Shown: positions 45,461-54,561, counted from the stretch's first letter. The stretch: DNA of 64,000 bases from Sutcliffiella horikoshii DSM 8719 (GCA_001648575.1 LQXN01000055.1:62001-126000), one strand, 5' to 3'. Made by a program: numbers and translations. The notes: a model not told the origin generated them from the sequence alone.

Positions 45461-47428
45461 TTAAACCGCCTTGTTAGTCGAGATAGGGGGTTCTGATTTA
45501 TTTTTCATCCTTTGGATTACAACCGCTACAGCAGCAATGCCAATTGCAATTAAATCGGTAACTAATCCCGCATTTATAAGTGTCAGGGAAGCTGCAAGCA
45601 ATAAGATACGGACGATCAAATTCGTTTTACCGCCTGCAAACCAACCTTGGACCATCGCTGCCAGGAAATAGATTCCCACAGATGCGGTGATGGTGGCGAG
45701 AAGGATCTTCCAGCCAGCCCCCATCATCATCAATTCTTGGCTATAGATGAACATAAATGGAACGATGAATGCCGCGATTCCCAGCTTGAAGGCAGTTACT
45801 CCTGTTTTAAACGGGTCTGTACCCGCGACACCTGCCGCAGCATAGGCAGCTAATGCAACTGGAGGGGTTATGGCAGACATAACAGCAAAATAGAAAACAA
45901 ACATATGAGCAGCCAAAGGTTCCAGCCCCATTTGTATCAAACCAGGGGCAACCACAGAAGCAGCAACTGCATAAGCAGCCGTTGTAGGCATCCCCATTCC
46001 TAGAATGATGGAGATAAGCATGGCAAAAATAAGAGCTACTAACATATTGTTATCTGCAATACTCAATAAAAGGGAACTGAATCTTTGTCCCACACCAGTA
46101 AGAGCGATAACACCTACAATAATCCCTGCACATGCACACACTGCAAGTAGTTGAATGGTGTTTTTCATACCGAGTTCCAAAGCATGAATGATTTTTTTCA
46201 GTCCCATTCTAGTGGAAGGATGAATCCAGCTCACCACTAAACAAGCAAGAATGGAAATGGTCCCCGAGCGAATAACTGAATAACCCATCACTAAAGACGT
46301 AATCAAGATAATAATCGGGATGAAAAGATATGCCTGTTTAAGGATTCCTTTTAAAGAAGGCAACTCATTTCGTTTGAGGCCGCGCATATTATTTTTCACG
46401 GCCTGTAAATCTACCATAAAATAAACAGAAATGAAATAAAGCAAGGCTGGAATGGTTGCAGCAATGATGATTTCAGAGTATTTAATACCAGTAACCTCAG
46501 CCATGATAAATGCACCGGCACCCATGATTGGTACCATGATCTGACCACCTGCAGATGCGGTAGCTTCAGTTGCCGCTGCAAAACGACCACTATAGCCGAC
46601 CCTTCTCATCAAAGGTATTGTAAGAGAGCCTGTTGCCACGGCATTTCCTGCTGATGTACCATTCATCATCCCCATCAGTCCGCTAGAGATGACTGCAACC
46701 TTAGCCGGACCACCACGCATTCCACCAGCCAAAGAAAAGGCAAAGTCAATAAAATAACGACCAACACCTGACATCTGCAGGAAAGCCCCAAATACGATAA
46801 ATAACAGAATGTATTTAGATGAAACATCTAACGTGACACCAAAGATTCCATTATCTTTGAAAATATAAGTGACGAATCGTTCAAAACTGTATCCTCTATG
46901 ATTAAGGATCCCCGGCAAATATGGACCAATAAAGGCATATAACGAAAAGATTCCCGCAAGGATAGGTAATGTCCAACCACTTGTTCTCCGAGTAAGTTCC
47001 AATACTACAATAAAGCCCAGTACAGCAACTATAGTGTCCTGTGTTTGCGGAACGGTCCCGAACCTGCTGAGGACTGCTTGTAGATTCGTATATATATAGA
47101 AGGTTACGTATAGAATTGCTGCAATCAATAACCAGTCCAAGATGGAAACTTTGTTCGAATTTGTCTTCCATCCCTTAAATAAGATAAAGCCAAGTACAGC
47201 ACCGAATGCCAAGTGTATGCTTCTGAATATCATGGGATCGATGGGATGAAAATTCAGGATATATAAATGAAATAATGCCCCTGCAACTGCAATCGTCATG
47301 AAAGAATATTTTACCCAACCAGTCAACACCCTCATATTTGAGTTTCCATCGACTGCTTCCTCGAGCTCCTTTGCTTTCTCATCACTGACGATGGATTGCT
47401 TCTTTTCTTCGTTTGTCAGATTATCCAA
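45461..47428 (-). CDS. TRAP transporter fused permease (4TM/12TM, TAXI type)
   Basis: A 655-residue fusion of the small (DctQ-like) and large (DctM-like) TRAP subunits, as is usual for TAXI systems. The large part shows GLMGMMNGTSAGNAVATGSLTIPLMRRVGYSGRFAAATEATASAGGQIMVPIMGAGAFIMAE and GMGMPTTAAYAVAASVVAPGL. About 16-18 membrane helices. The start is a TTG at 47428 with GGGAGG 8 bases upstream, giving MDNLTNEEKK. The solute-binding protein gene lies upstream in the same direction. Substrate unknown, possibly a dicarboxylate. Confidence 0.93.
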   Translation of the reverse strand: MDNLTNEEKKQSIVSDEKAKELEEAVDGNSNMRVLTGWVKYSFMTIAVAGALFHLYILNFHPIDPMIFRSIHLAFGAVLGFILFKGWKTNSNKVSILDWLLIAAILYVTFYIYTNLQAVLSRFGTVPQTQDTIVAVLGFIVVLELTRRTSGWTLPILAGIFSLYAFIGPYLPGILNHRGYSFERFVTYIFKDNGIFGVTLDVSSKYILLFIVFGAFLQMSGVGRYFIDFAFSLAGGMRGGPAKVAVISSGLMGMMNGTSAGNAVATGSLTIPLMRRVGYSGRFAAATEATASAGGQIMVPIMGAGAFIMAEVTGIKYSEIIIAATIPALLYFISVYFMVDLQAVKNNMRGLKRNELPSLKGILKQAYLFIPIIILITSLVMGYSVIRSGTISILACLVVSWIHPSTRMGLKKIIHALELGMKNTIQLLAVCACAGIIVGVIALTGVGQRFSSLLLSIADNNMLVALIFAMLISIILGMGMPTTAAYAVAASVVAPGLIQMGLEPLAAHMFVFYFAVMSAITPPVALAAYAAAGVAGTDPFKTGVTAFKLGIAAFIVPFMFIYSQELMMMGAGWKILLATITASVGIYFLAAMVQGWFAGGKTNLIVRILLLAASLTLINAGLVTDLIAIGIAAVAVVIQRMKNKSEPPISTNKAV

Positions 47429-47460
47429 GCTTAAAACCTCCCTCACTTCTAGCATTATTT

Positions 47461-47515
47461 AAAATGGTATTCTAAAAGGTTTCTATGGAATAAACGCCTT
47501 TTGGAATACCATTTT
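47461..47515. repeat. 19-bp inverted repeat between TAXI protein and permease genes
   Basis: Arms 47461-47479 and 47497-47515 (AAAATGGTATTC-t-AAAAGG and its complement) match at 18 of 19 positions with a 17-base loop. On the mRNA this forms a long hairpin 30 bases before the permease start. Confidence 0.8.
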
Positions 47516-47555
47516 CAAAAAGAACACTCACTCTCCAAACCAACTGGGAGAGTGA
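47515..47555 (-). terminator. intra-operon hairpin after the TAXI gene
   Basis: TCACTCTCC/GGAGAGTGA stem followed on the minus strand by TTCTTTTTG. Probably a partial terminator that lowers permease expression relative to the binding protein. Confidence 0.6.
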
Positions 47556-47564
47556 ATGAAGTAA

Positions 47565-48611
47565 TCAATTGTTCTTATATTCAGGTGGATAGACAGATTC
47601 CGGTAGCTCAATGCCGATTTCTTCGTAATACTTGATAGCACCAGGGTGCAATGGAACTGCTTCATTCAAGAGTATTGCTTCTGGCACTGCTTCTTCTGCA
47701 GACGAATGGGTTGTTAGTAAAAGATCATTGTTTTCATGGTATGCTTTCACTAACTCATAAACAAAATCAATATTCATTGTCTTATGAACGATTCCAAAGT
47801 TAAACTGTGCAATTGTTTCAATATCCCCATGTTCAATGTTTTCATATGTCCCTGCTTCAATCGTGAAAGGAGTAAAGAATGGAAATTCTTCTATAACCTT
47901 GTCACGTTGTTCGCCCTCAATTCCAAAAAGTGTTACATCGCGAAGTGCTGCTACTTCTTGAACAGCAGGAATAGGTAGTCCTGCCGCAAACCCAATAACA
48001 TCAAGCTGTCCATCTTGTTGTTGAGAAGCCATGTCCCCTGCGCCAGCAAAGACAGGAGTAACATCCATCCCTAATAATTCATGGATTTGAGGAAGGTATG
48101 TTCCAGATGTCCCACCCATCGGGCCTACACCTGCACGATTAATGCCTTTGTCGATCATATCCTGAAGAGATCCAACCCCACTTGATTCAAGCGCCCACCA
48201 ATGAAAAGGAGTATTGTACATTGGGAAGATCACACGAATGTCATCATGCTTATTTCCATCAAACTCTGTTCCCACACCGTTCATCGCTTCATAACCAGGA
48301 CCAGTTGTGATCATTCCAAGGTCTTGGTCACCATTTTGAATCAAGCGGATATTATCGACAGGCCCACCCGTTACCTCCACATTTGCAGTAACATTCAACT
48401 TAGATTCAAGCAACTGACCTAATCCGCCCCCATAAATGTAATAGACCCCACCTTGGGATGCTGTTCCTATTACTACCGTCGATGGTGCATCTTGGTATTG
48501 AACTTCTGTATCGTCACCACCACTGCCACCTGTTTCATTCCCGCCGCAAGCTGCTGAGAAGATCAACCCGACACTCGCAACTGAAGCTAATAAAGCCCGT
48601 TTAAAATTCAT
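47565..48611 (-). CDS. TAXI-family TRAP solute-binding lipoprotein
   Basis: A 348-residue extracytoplasmic binding protein. The signal peptide ends in the lipobox SAAC at about 19-22, followed by a Gly/Asp-rich linker. VVIGTASQGGVYYIYGGGLGQLLE and GPMGGTSGTYLPQIHELLGM are typical of the TAXI family (TRAP-associated extracytoplasmic immunogenic). GGGGGGAAA precedes the ATG. First gene of the transporter operon. Confidence 0.93.
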   Translation of the reverse strand: MNFKRALLASVASVGLIFSAACGGNETGGSGGDDTEVQYQDAPSTVVIGTASQGGVYYIYGGGLGQLLESKLNVTANVEVTGGPVDNIRLIQNGDQDLGMITTGPGYEAMNGVGTEFDGNKHDDIRVIFPMYNTPFHWWALESSGVGSLQDMIDKGINRAGVGPMGGTSGTYLPQIHELLGMDVTPVFAGAGDMASQQQDGQLDVIGFAAGLPIPAVQEVAALRDVTLFGIEGEQRDKVIEEFPFFTPFTIEAGTYENIEHGDIETIAQFNFGIVHKTMNIDFVYELVKAYHENNDLLLTTHSSAEEAVPEAILLNEAVPLHPGAIKYYEEIGIELPESVYPPEYKNN

Positions 48612-48649
48612 ATTGCTTTCCCCCCTATTGACTTTGTCTAACTATTCAA

Positions 48650-48678
48650 ATTATAAAGCGCTTACAAAACGTTTAGGT
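48650..48678 (-). promoter_or_regulatory. candidate TAXI operon promoter with overlapping cre-like site
   Basis: TATAAT (48650-48655, minus strand) without a good -35, as expected for an activator-dependent promoter. TGTAAGCGCTTTAT (48653-48666) fits the cre core and overlaps the -10. The DctR target would lie above 48678, close to the interspersed repeat. Confidence 0.45.
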
Positions 48679-48716
48679 TATTTGCTCTTATTTTTCTTTT
48701 TGGTCTTTTTGGTCAG

Positions 48717-48737
48717 CAAAAAAACAGCCTTTTGGCT
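48717..48737 (-). terminator. hairpin beside the structured repeat
   Basis: AACAGCC-4 bases-GGCTGTT, followed on the minus strand by T7. It probably ends the dctS-dctR-dctB transcript after the repeat. Confidence 0.8.
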
Positions 48738-48746
48738 GTTTCAATG

Positions 48747-48995
48747 TGTAGACAAAGCTCTTTTCGAGTTGTAAATTCCCTAGTTGATCGCAGTGGAAGG
48801 AGCGTAGACTCCTGCGGGAGGAAGGGACAGGTAAGACCCCGCAACGGAGTGAGGAGGCTTACGGACCGCCCGCTGGAAAGCGAAGCTCCTGCAACGGAGA
48901 TTAACTGTTCCAACCAATAACATATCTTACATATTTTTAGGTTTGAAAGTACCTGTTAATCTCATCATTTTAAATAATAATTGAATTTGTCTACT
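48747..48995 (+). repeat. GC-rich structured intergenic repeat, copy 2
   Basis: Homologous to 671-879 in opposite orientation. Ends TGTAGACAAAG (48747-48757) and ATTTGTCTAC (to about 48995). The core from about 48780 to 48905 (GGAGCGTAGACTCCTGCGGG; GACCCCGCA; GAGGAGGCTTACGGACCGCC) matches copy 1 closely. Non-coding. Confidence 0.75.
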
Positions 48996-49011
48996 AGCTT
49001 AAACAACTTAG

Positions 49012-50058
49012 TTAATCTTCACTGTAAAGTAGCTCGTTCAATAATTCTTCTCCAATGACATTGGAATATTTCTGATAGACTGGGGTCAACTCATTTCTCC
49101 AGAGCTGTTTCTCTTCTTCTGTTAGAAAGTGAATCTCTAGAGAATTGCCACCCTTAAGTTTTTCCAGCATTTCTTGATTATGTGATTTAGCATATTCACG
49201 CAGCCAATCTGTCACTTCTCCCATAGCATCTTCAATGTTTTTCTGATGATCGAGGGGCAGCGCATCCCAGAATTCAGCATTCATTAACACTGCATATCCC
49301 AAATAATTATGATTAGTAACTGTCATATACTCCTGTTGTTTATAAAAACCTTTAGAATAGATATTTGAAAACGTATTTTCGGTTCCGTCAATTTGGCCAG
49401 AGCTTAAGGTTTCATAAACTTCATTGAATGAATGGGTACTAGGTGACGCTCCAAGATGTTTGTATGTATCCATCAGCACATCACTTGGCATCACTCTTAC
49501 CGCGATTCCTTCTACATCCCTTGGTTTAACGACTGGACGTATCCTGTTGGTGAATTGTTTAAAGCCGTTGTCCCAATAAGCGACCCCCTTATAACCACGA
49601 GTCTCGATGCTTTCAAAGAGTTTTTTTCCTAATTCCCCTTCGAAAGCCCGCTTTACCTCTAACTCGTCTTCAAAAACGAAGGGGAGATCCATCACCATCC
49701 AATTGGGATCATGAACCGTAACTTCAGAGAAAGCCGGCGCTATCAGATGTACTTCATTCTCCAACAATGCCCCAAACTCCTCCTGAGCATCATAGAGCAC
49801 ACCGTTTGGAAATATCTGAACCTCCACCCAGCCATCAGTCTTTTCTCTCACTAGCTTTGCAAACATCGCCGCTGCCAAACCTTTTGGAGTATTCTCTGCC
49901 ACAACATGACTGAATTTCAGTACATACTTTTCATTTAATCCTTCCATTTCAACGTCAATTGCTTTAGGTTCCGATTTTACATCTGTTCCAAAACCGATAT
50001 AAATGGCAGAAATGACACCAAGACATAAAAATGCCAAGATGGCAATAAATCCTTTCAT
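49012..50058 (-). CDS. dctB: DctB-like TRAP-type dicarboxylate-binding protein
   Basis: A 348-residue DctP-type solute-binding protein with an uncleaved or signal-peptide-like N-terminal helix (GFIAILAFLCLGVISAIYIGF). KFSHVVAENTPKGLAA, GYKGVAYWDNGFKQFTN and GQIDGTENTFSNIYS are family motifs. In B. subtilis DctB acts with DctS/DctR in sensing C4-dicarboxylates, and the gene here follows dctS-dctR. A GTG start directly after the dctR stop (50067) is possible; TAGGTGA before the ATG at 50058 is better spaced. Confidence 0.88.
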   Translation of the reverse strand: MKGFIAILAFLCLGVISAIYIGFGTDVKSEPKAIDVEMEGLNEKYVLKFSHVVAENTPKGLAAAMFAKLVREKTDGWVEVQIFPNGVLYDAQEEFGALLENEVHLIAPAFSEVTVHDPNWMVMDLPFVFEDELEVKRAFEGELGKKLFESIETRGYKGVAYWDNGFKQFTNRIRPVVKPRDVEGIAVRVMPSDVLMDTYKHLGASPSTHSFNEVYETLSSGQIDGTENTFSNIYSKGFYKQQEYMTVTNHNYLGYAVLMNAEFWDALPLDHQKNIEDAMGEVTDWLREYAKSHNQEMLEKLKGGNSLEIHFLTEEEKQLWRNELTPVYQKYSNVIGEELLNELLYSED

Positions 50059-50067
50059 CCCATTCAC

Positions 50068-50760
50068 CTACCCCTTAAAACGATACATCTGTATCGGCCT
50101 TCCAATCGTGCCATATGTTAATTCCATCTCCACTTTTCCAACAGATTCCAAATAACTCAAATACCTTCTGGCCGTTACTCTAGCAAGGCCGACATTATTT
50201 CCGATTTCCTCAGCTGATTGTGCGCCATTCAATTCATTTATATAGTTAATGACCTGATTAAGCGTTTGATGTTGCAGCCCTTTCGGTAAATGCTCCACGC
50301 TTTTTTTTGGGGTAGTAACCATCACTTTATCCCATTTATCCTGGGAAATGGATGCTTCCCTATACAGTTGTCTTTGGACTTCCTTGTATTGAAGAAACGC
50401 CTTTTCCAGACGCTCAAAAGTAAATGGCTTTACAATATAATCAATAACCCCGTTCCTCATGAAGGACTTAACTGTGCTCGTATCGTTCGCTGCAGTCACG
50501 GCAATGATATCTACATCTATCTGATCCTGTCTAAGCTCTTGAATCAAGGAAAGACCGTCTTGCCCCGGCATATAGACATCCAAGAGAACCAAATCAGGCT
50601 CTAACTCTTCAATTAACTTTTTCCCTTCCACTCCTGAAGCAGCAACACCGGAAACGATAAAACCCTCTATTTTTTCTATAAAAAGTTTATTGACATGCTG
50701 CACCATAGGATCATCTTCAATCAATAAAACCTGAATCAATGAATTCTTTCTACTAACCAT
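50068..50760 (-). CDS. dctR: response regulator DctR (CitB/DcuR family)
   Basis: A 230-residue response regulator. Receiver domain 8-125 with phospho-acceptor D61 in LVLLDVYMPG, acidic pocket EDD (15-17) and K near 115 in DYIVKPF; C-terminal helix-turn-helix (SAEEIGNNVGLARVTARRYLSYLE) with the GRPIQMYR ending of the CitB class. Overlaps dctS by 8 bp. Likely activates the TAXI-TRAP operon downstream (inference). Confidence 0.93.
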   Translation of the reverse strand: MVSRKNSLIQVLLIEDDPMVQHVNKLFIEKIEGFIVSGVAASGVEGKKLIEELEPDLVLLDVYMPGQDGLSLIQELRQDQIDVDIIAVTAANDTSTVKSFMRNGVIDYIVKPFTFERLEKAFLQYKEVQRQLYREASISQDKWDKVMVTTPKKSVEHLPKGLQHQTLNQVINYINELNGAQSAEEIGNNVGLARVTARRYLSYLESVGKVEMELTYGTIGRPIQMYRFKG

Positions 50761-52366
50761 GTTCCCACACTCTCCTCTTCATCGGGAGCTTGATGTTGAA
50801 TTCCGTTCCTTCTTGCGACTGACTTTTGAAAGTAATTTCTCCGTCGACCCGAGACACGATGGAATGAATAAGAAACAACCCGATGCCCCTCCCCTGTTTT
50901 GCTTTGGTGGAATAGCCCCGTGAAAAGACTTTTTCTTTTTCAACGGTATGCATCCCTCCCCCATTGTCCTTGACTGCAATATGCAACTCCTCATTTGATT
51001 GCATTAAAAGAATGCATACTTCCTTGCAGTCATGTTTTGATTCGCTCAAAGCATCAAAGCTGTTATCTATTAGATTTCCAAGGATGACAACTAAATCATG
51101 ATTGGTAATCCCCTCAGGATACTCCTCAAAACGACTATCGGGATTAATTTTCACCTGAAAATTCAATTCCTTTCCTCTACTGATTTTCCCAAGCAATAAC
51201 CCCGCCACGTTATCATCGTGAATTTTCTTTTGCAGCACCTGGGAAATCCCTGTCTCCTCATCCTGCAAGGAAAAAATATATTCCAATGCCTTTGAACTTT
51301 CTTCAAGCTGGATCAGCCCTGCAATCGTATGCAGTTTATTAGAGTATTCATGGTTTTGCACCCTTAGCGCCTCCACAAATGCTTGAACCCCTGTGAGCTC
51401 CTGTGCCAACCGGTTAACTTCCGTCCTATCTTGGAAAATCGCCAAAGCCCCAACAGTCCTTTCTCCAACCGTAATTGGCACCCGATTACTCAAAATCGCT
51501 TTGTTCTGCACAAATAAATCCCGCTGGAAAATCGGCTTCCCCAATTCCAGTATTTCAGGCAACCTGGTATCAGGGATGACCTCGCGTATCTTTGCACCTA
51601 CCACATCCCCTTTAACGCCAAGCATCTTTTTAGCTGCATGGTTTATGACTGTGATTTGCTCCTTATCATCGATGGCAATGACCCCTTCATGAATGGCATT
51701 GAATGTAGCCGTTCTTTCCACAAGTACACGAGCCAATTCGCCTGGCTCCATTTCAAAAGTCTGCTTTTTAATGTGATTGGCCAACAGCCAAGCTCCCCAC
51801 ACACCAAATAAAGTAGTGATGAAAACGATTACAATAATGGATTGTAAATATTCATAAAGGATGTCTTTCATGGTCGGTAAGACATTTCCGACAACCACAA
51901 CACCAATTTGATCTTGGACCTGATCTGCCTTTTTGATTGGGACAAATGCCCGTACTGAAGTATTACCGTCTGATACTTCTGCTTTAGAGATATAAATATG
52001 TTCTGCAAATGCAGGACCTTCGTCACCTCCCGTAAACGAAGTATTCACTCGTTCTTGTATTGGATGGGTTAGTCTGACCTTATCCATATTGAGGATGACA
52101 ATATAATCATGGTTATTAATGACCCTTATCCGTTCCACCAGCGGCCTTAATAATTCTGGAGCATTTGGGTCTTCAACAGACTGCTGGACGACCGGATTGG
52201 TAGCGACTACTTGAGCAGTAATTAACGCCCTTTGGGAAAACTGCTCTTCTTTCACACTTGACATATATCCCAATAAAATAATTCCAATGATGAGGAGTGA
52301 AAACAAGACAATGCCAAATGATAAACCTGTTATTTTCCAACGAATTGGTAAATTGATTCTTTTCAT
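50753..52366 (-). CDS. dctS: sensor histidine kinase DctS (CitA/DcuS family)
   Basis: A 537-residue kinase. Two membrane helices (about 15-34 and 173-197) enclose an extracytoplasmic PDC/CitA-type sensor domain; a PAS domain follows (about 215-315), then the dimerisation H-box RVQNHEYSNKLHTIAG with H339 and the ATPase domain (ILGNLIDNSFDAL, VKDNGGGM, GRGIGLFLI). AGAGG precedes the ATG. First gene of dctS-dctR-dctB. Confidence 0.94.
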   Translation of the reverse strand: MKRINLPIRWKITGLSFGIVLFSLLIIGIILLGYMSSVKEEQFSQRALITAQVVATNPVVQQSVEDPNAPELLRPLVERIRVINNHDYIVILNMDKVRLTHPIQERVNTSFTGGDEGPAFAEHIYISKAEVSDGNTSVRAFVPIKKADQVQDQIGVVVVGNVLPTMKDILYEYLQSIIVIVFITTLFGVWGAWLLANHIKKQTFEMEPGELARVLVERTATFNAIHEGVIAIDDKEQITVINHAAKKMLGVKGDVVGAKIREVIPDTRLPEILELGKPIFQRDLFVQNKAILSNRVPITVGERTVGALAIFQDRTEVNRLAQELTGVQAFVEALRVQNHEYSNKLHTIAGLIQLEESSKALEYIFSLQDEETGISQVLQKKIHDDNVAGLLLGKISRGKELNFQVKINPDSRFEEYPEGITNHDLVVILGNLIDNSFDALSESKHDCKEVCILLMQSNEELHIAVKDNGGGMHTVEKEKVFSRGYSTKAKQGRGIGLFLIHSIVSRVDGEITFKSQSQEGTEFNIKLPMKRRVWEHG

Positions 52367-52415
52367 ATCAAACCTCTGTCATAATTTTTAGATTATTTAA
52401 ACAATCATACATTAT

Positions 52416-52453
52416 AAAAAAAAACAGCGCAATCCATGGTGGGATTTACGCTG
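52416..52453 (-). terminator. terminator of the MFS gene
   Basis: CAGCGTAAATCC/GGATTGCGCTG stem followed on the minus strand by T9. Confidence 0.85.
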
Positions 52454-52460
52454 TGTATGT

Positions 52461-53663
52461 TTAAGATACATTTTTGGAAAGTACATTAATCGGCTCTTCT
52501 TTTAATTTTTTGTCATATACCAAGGTTGTAAATATCGCTATCACCATAAAGGACATCAAAACACCAAACAACATTCCCATACCTGACAGATCAACTAATA
52601 CCCCGCCCATAAACGGGCCTAACATCCTGCCGCCTGTTGCAGTCGAGTTGACGATTCCCTGATAGAATCCTTCCCGCCCTTTTGGTGCAAGTTGATTCGC
52701 CACAGTCGGAACTGCCGGCCAGACGAACATTTCCCCGATTGTAATGATGATCATCGCTACAACGAAAGCCGTGTATTGTTCAGCCACTCCCACCACCGCA
52801 AAGGAAATAATGAAGATGACCAAGCCCACAATGATCTGAGTTTTCAACGTTTTAGTATAATTTTTGACTATCCATGAAATGATCGGTTGTGCCAGTACGA
52901 TTAATGCTCCATTAATCGTCCATAAAACACTGTACTGCTTTAGAGATATCCCCAATGATTGGGTGTGGGTAGCTATGGTCGTCTGCCATTGTACATAGCC
53001 CATCCAGCACAGAAGATATCCGATACACACTATTAATAAAGCGTAAAGCTTAGTATGGTCCTTAATTTTCCGCTTTTGATCCAACACGGAGGTCTGGCTA
53101 GTAGGATTAGCCTGTATTTTTCGATAGCCAATTAAAGCAATGATGAAAAAGACGGCGTATGTCACTGTATTCGCGAGGAATATGTAGTCAAAACGAATAT
53201 CAGCTACAAGCCCGCCTAGTGCCGCTCCAATCGCCACACCAAGATTCTGTGATACATACATGGCATTGAACGATTTTCGTCCACCTTCCTTCCACACGGA
53301 CCCTGCCATCGCATACATGGATGGGAACACAATCCCTGATCCAAAACCGATGATGGTCAAGTACATCACATAGAAATTCCACGTGTGATTGATGGTCATT
53401 CCAATGAGAGCAATGATGGTGATGGAAATCCCTAACAGAATGGACCTGTACCCTCCAATCTTATCAAAAAGCACACCGCCTATAAGGTTTCCTATTACAC
53501 TTGCACCGGCATTGACCATTAATACAAGTCCCGCTACAGAAAGAGACTTACCAAGAATATCATGAATATATATAGTATTTAACGGCCATAAAAAAGAAGC
53601 CCCAGTTACGTTGATTGCCATACCAATAACTAATAACCAAAGGGCTCTGGGCATTTTACGCAT
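52461..53663 (-). CDS. MFS transporter, putative efflux
   Basis: A 400-residue, 12-helix permease. GGVLFDKIGGYRSILLG after helix 2 is motif A of drug:H+ antiporter-type MFS proteins. The frame is open to 53687; AAGGAGG lies before the ATG at 53663. The position upstream of ytzC recalls YttB of B. subtilis, but I cannot confirm orthology. Substrate unknown. Confidence 0.87.
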   Translation of the reverse strand: MRKMPRALWLLVIGMAINVTGASFLWPLNTIYIHDILGKSLSVAGLVLMVNAGASVIGNLIGGVLFDKIGGYRSILLGISITIIALIGMTINHTWNFYVMYLTIIGFGSGIVFPSMYAMAGSVWKEGGRKSFNAMYVSQNLGVAIGAALGGLVADIRFDYIFLANTVTYAVFFIIALIGYRKIQANPTSQTSVLDQKRKIKDHTKLYALLIVCIGYLLCWMGYVQWQTTIATHTQSLGISLKQYSVLWTINGALIVLAQPIISWIVKNYTKTLKTQIIVGLVIFIISFAVVGVAEQYTAFVVAMIIITIGEMFVWPAVPTVANQLAPKGREGFYQGIVNSTATGGRMLGPFMGGVLVDLSGMGMLFGVLMSFMVIAIFTTLVYDKKLKEEPINVLSKNVS

Positions 53664-53807
53664 AACTGCATGCCCTCCTTCAACCAATTATTTCGAAATC
53701 CAAAATAATTGTAATCCGTTTTGAAAGGAGTTTCAATATAAAAAAACAGAAATGAGAAAATGTATTTATTCTGACATTTTGGACGGGCATGCTGAGAGTT
53801 ACTGATG

Positions 53808-53974
53808 GGGTGGTGACTTTTTCATGGAGTTATCGGGATCAGTTCATGGTGATACTAGGCTTTTGATGGGTGATTGTGACTTTTCCGCGGGGTATTGTGA
53901 GTTTCCCATGAGTTATTGTGACTTTTGAAAAGGGTATTGTGAGTTTTCCATGAGTTATTGTGACTTTTGCGAAA
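53808..53974 (+). repeat. 21-bp tandem repeat, about 8 units
   Basis: Clear units at 53870, 53891, 53912, 53933 and 53954 (GTTATTGTGACTTTTG... alternating with GGTATTGTGAGTTTCCCATGA, giving a 42-bp super-period); three degenerate units precede from about 53808. It fills most of the gap between the MFS start and the small gene at 54021-54185. Confidence 0.85.
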
Positions 53975-53992
53975 ATACAAAGTTTTACTGCA

Positions 53993-54017
53993 CAAAAAAA
54001 GCAGCACCAAGGCTGCT
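53993..54017 (-). terminator. terminator after the 54-aa gene
   Basis: AGCAGC/GCTGCT stem followed on the minus strand by T7. Confidence 0.8.
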
Positions 54018-54020
54018 CTC

Positions 54021-54185
54021 CTACTCGTTCTCGCTGTGATTTTTGGATCTGACTGGTTGGGCTTTTTTCAGATTCTTCTGCTTAACTTCCCTGACAGGAT
54101 TATATTCTGCACCCATTTCAACGGCCGTGTTTTCGGCGTTTCTCGTTTTTTGCTCCGGGTTATTTTGTTTGGAACGTTTCTTCAT
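54021..54185 (-). CDS. small basic hydrophilic protein, 54 aa
   Basis: A 54-residue protein, Lys/Asn/Glu-rich with no hydrophobic segment (MKKRSKQNNPEQKTRNAENT at the start, VREVKQKNLKKAQPVRSK later). GGGAG lies 9 bases before the ATG, 27 bases after ytzC on the same strand, and a terminator follows the stop. Composition resembles minor small acid-soluble spore proteins, but I cannot assign a family. Confidence 0.65.
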   Translation of the reverse strand: MKKRSKQNNPEQKTRNAENTAVEMGAEYNPVREVKQKNLKKAQPVRSKNHSENE

Positions 54186-54212
54186 ATTGGAGTTCTCCCT
54201 TCCACAAACGTT

Positions 54213-54476
54213 TTAATGTCTCAATAAAGTCATTTCATTTTGAAGATTTTGCAGCTGCAGGCGCATGCGATTCAATTGTTCACGTTGCTGAGCATTGCAG
54301 CTTTGGGAAAGATGCATGAGGTCATTGTACGTTGCCTCAATTTGCTCTTGGGCACTTGTGAATTCGGTATCGTTATAGTGTTCCAACTGCTTCGCTTCAC
54401 TATATTGTGCATGTGCATTTCGCAGTGCATCTTCACATTGTTGAATAAACTGCTCTACAGATTCTCTCGTTGCCAT
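54213..54476 (-). CDS. ytzC: DUF2524 family protein YtzC
   Basis: An 87-residue helical protein (SVEQFIQQCEDALRNAHAQYSEAKQLEHYNDTEFTSAQEQIEATYNDL) with Gln-rich heptads, matching DUF2524/YtzC. Function unknown. The frame is open to 54542, but GGGGTGA lies before the ATG at 54476. Divergent from ytqA, as in B. subtilis. Confidence 0.82.
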   Translation of the reverse strand: MATRESVEQFIQQCEDALRNAHAQYSEAKQLEHYNDTEFTSAQEQIEATYNDLMHLSQSCNAQQREQLNRMRLQLQNLQNEMTLLRH

Positions 54477-54561
54477 GGTTCTATTCACCCCACAATTTTT
54501 CTGTGTACTCTGCTTTATTTTGCACATTTTTTTCAAGTCCATGCTAAAAAAGTGAATGGCA

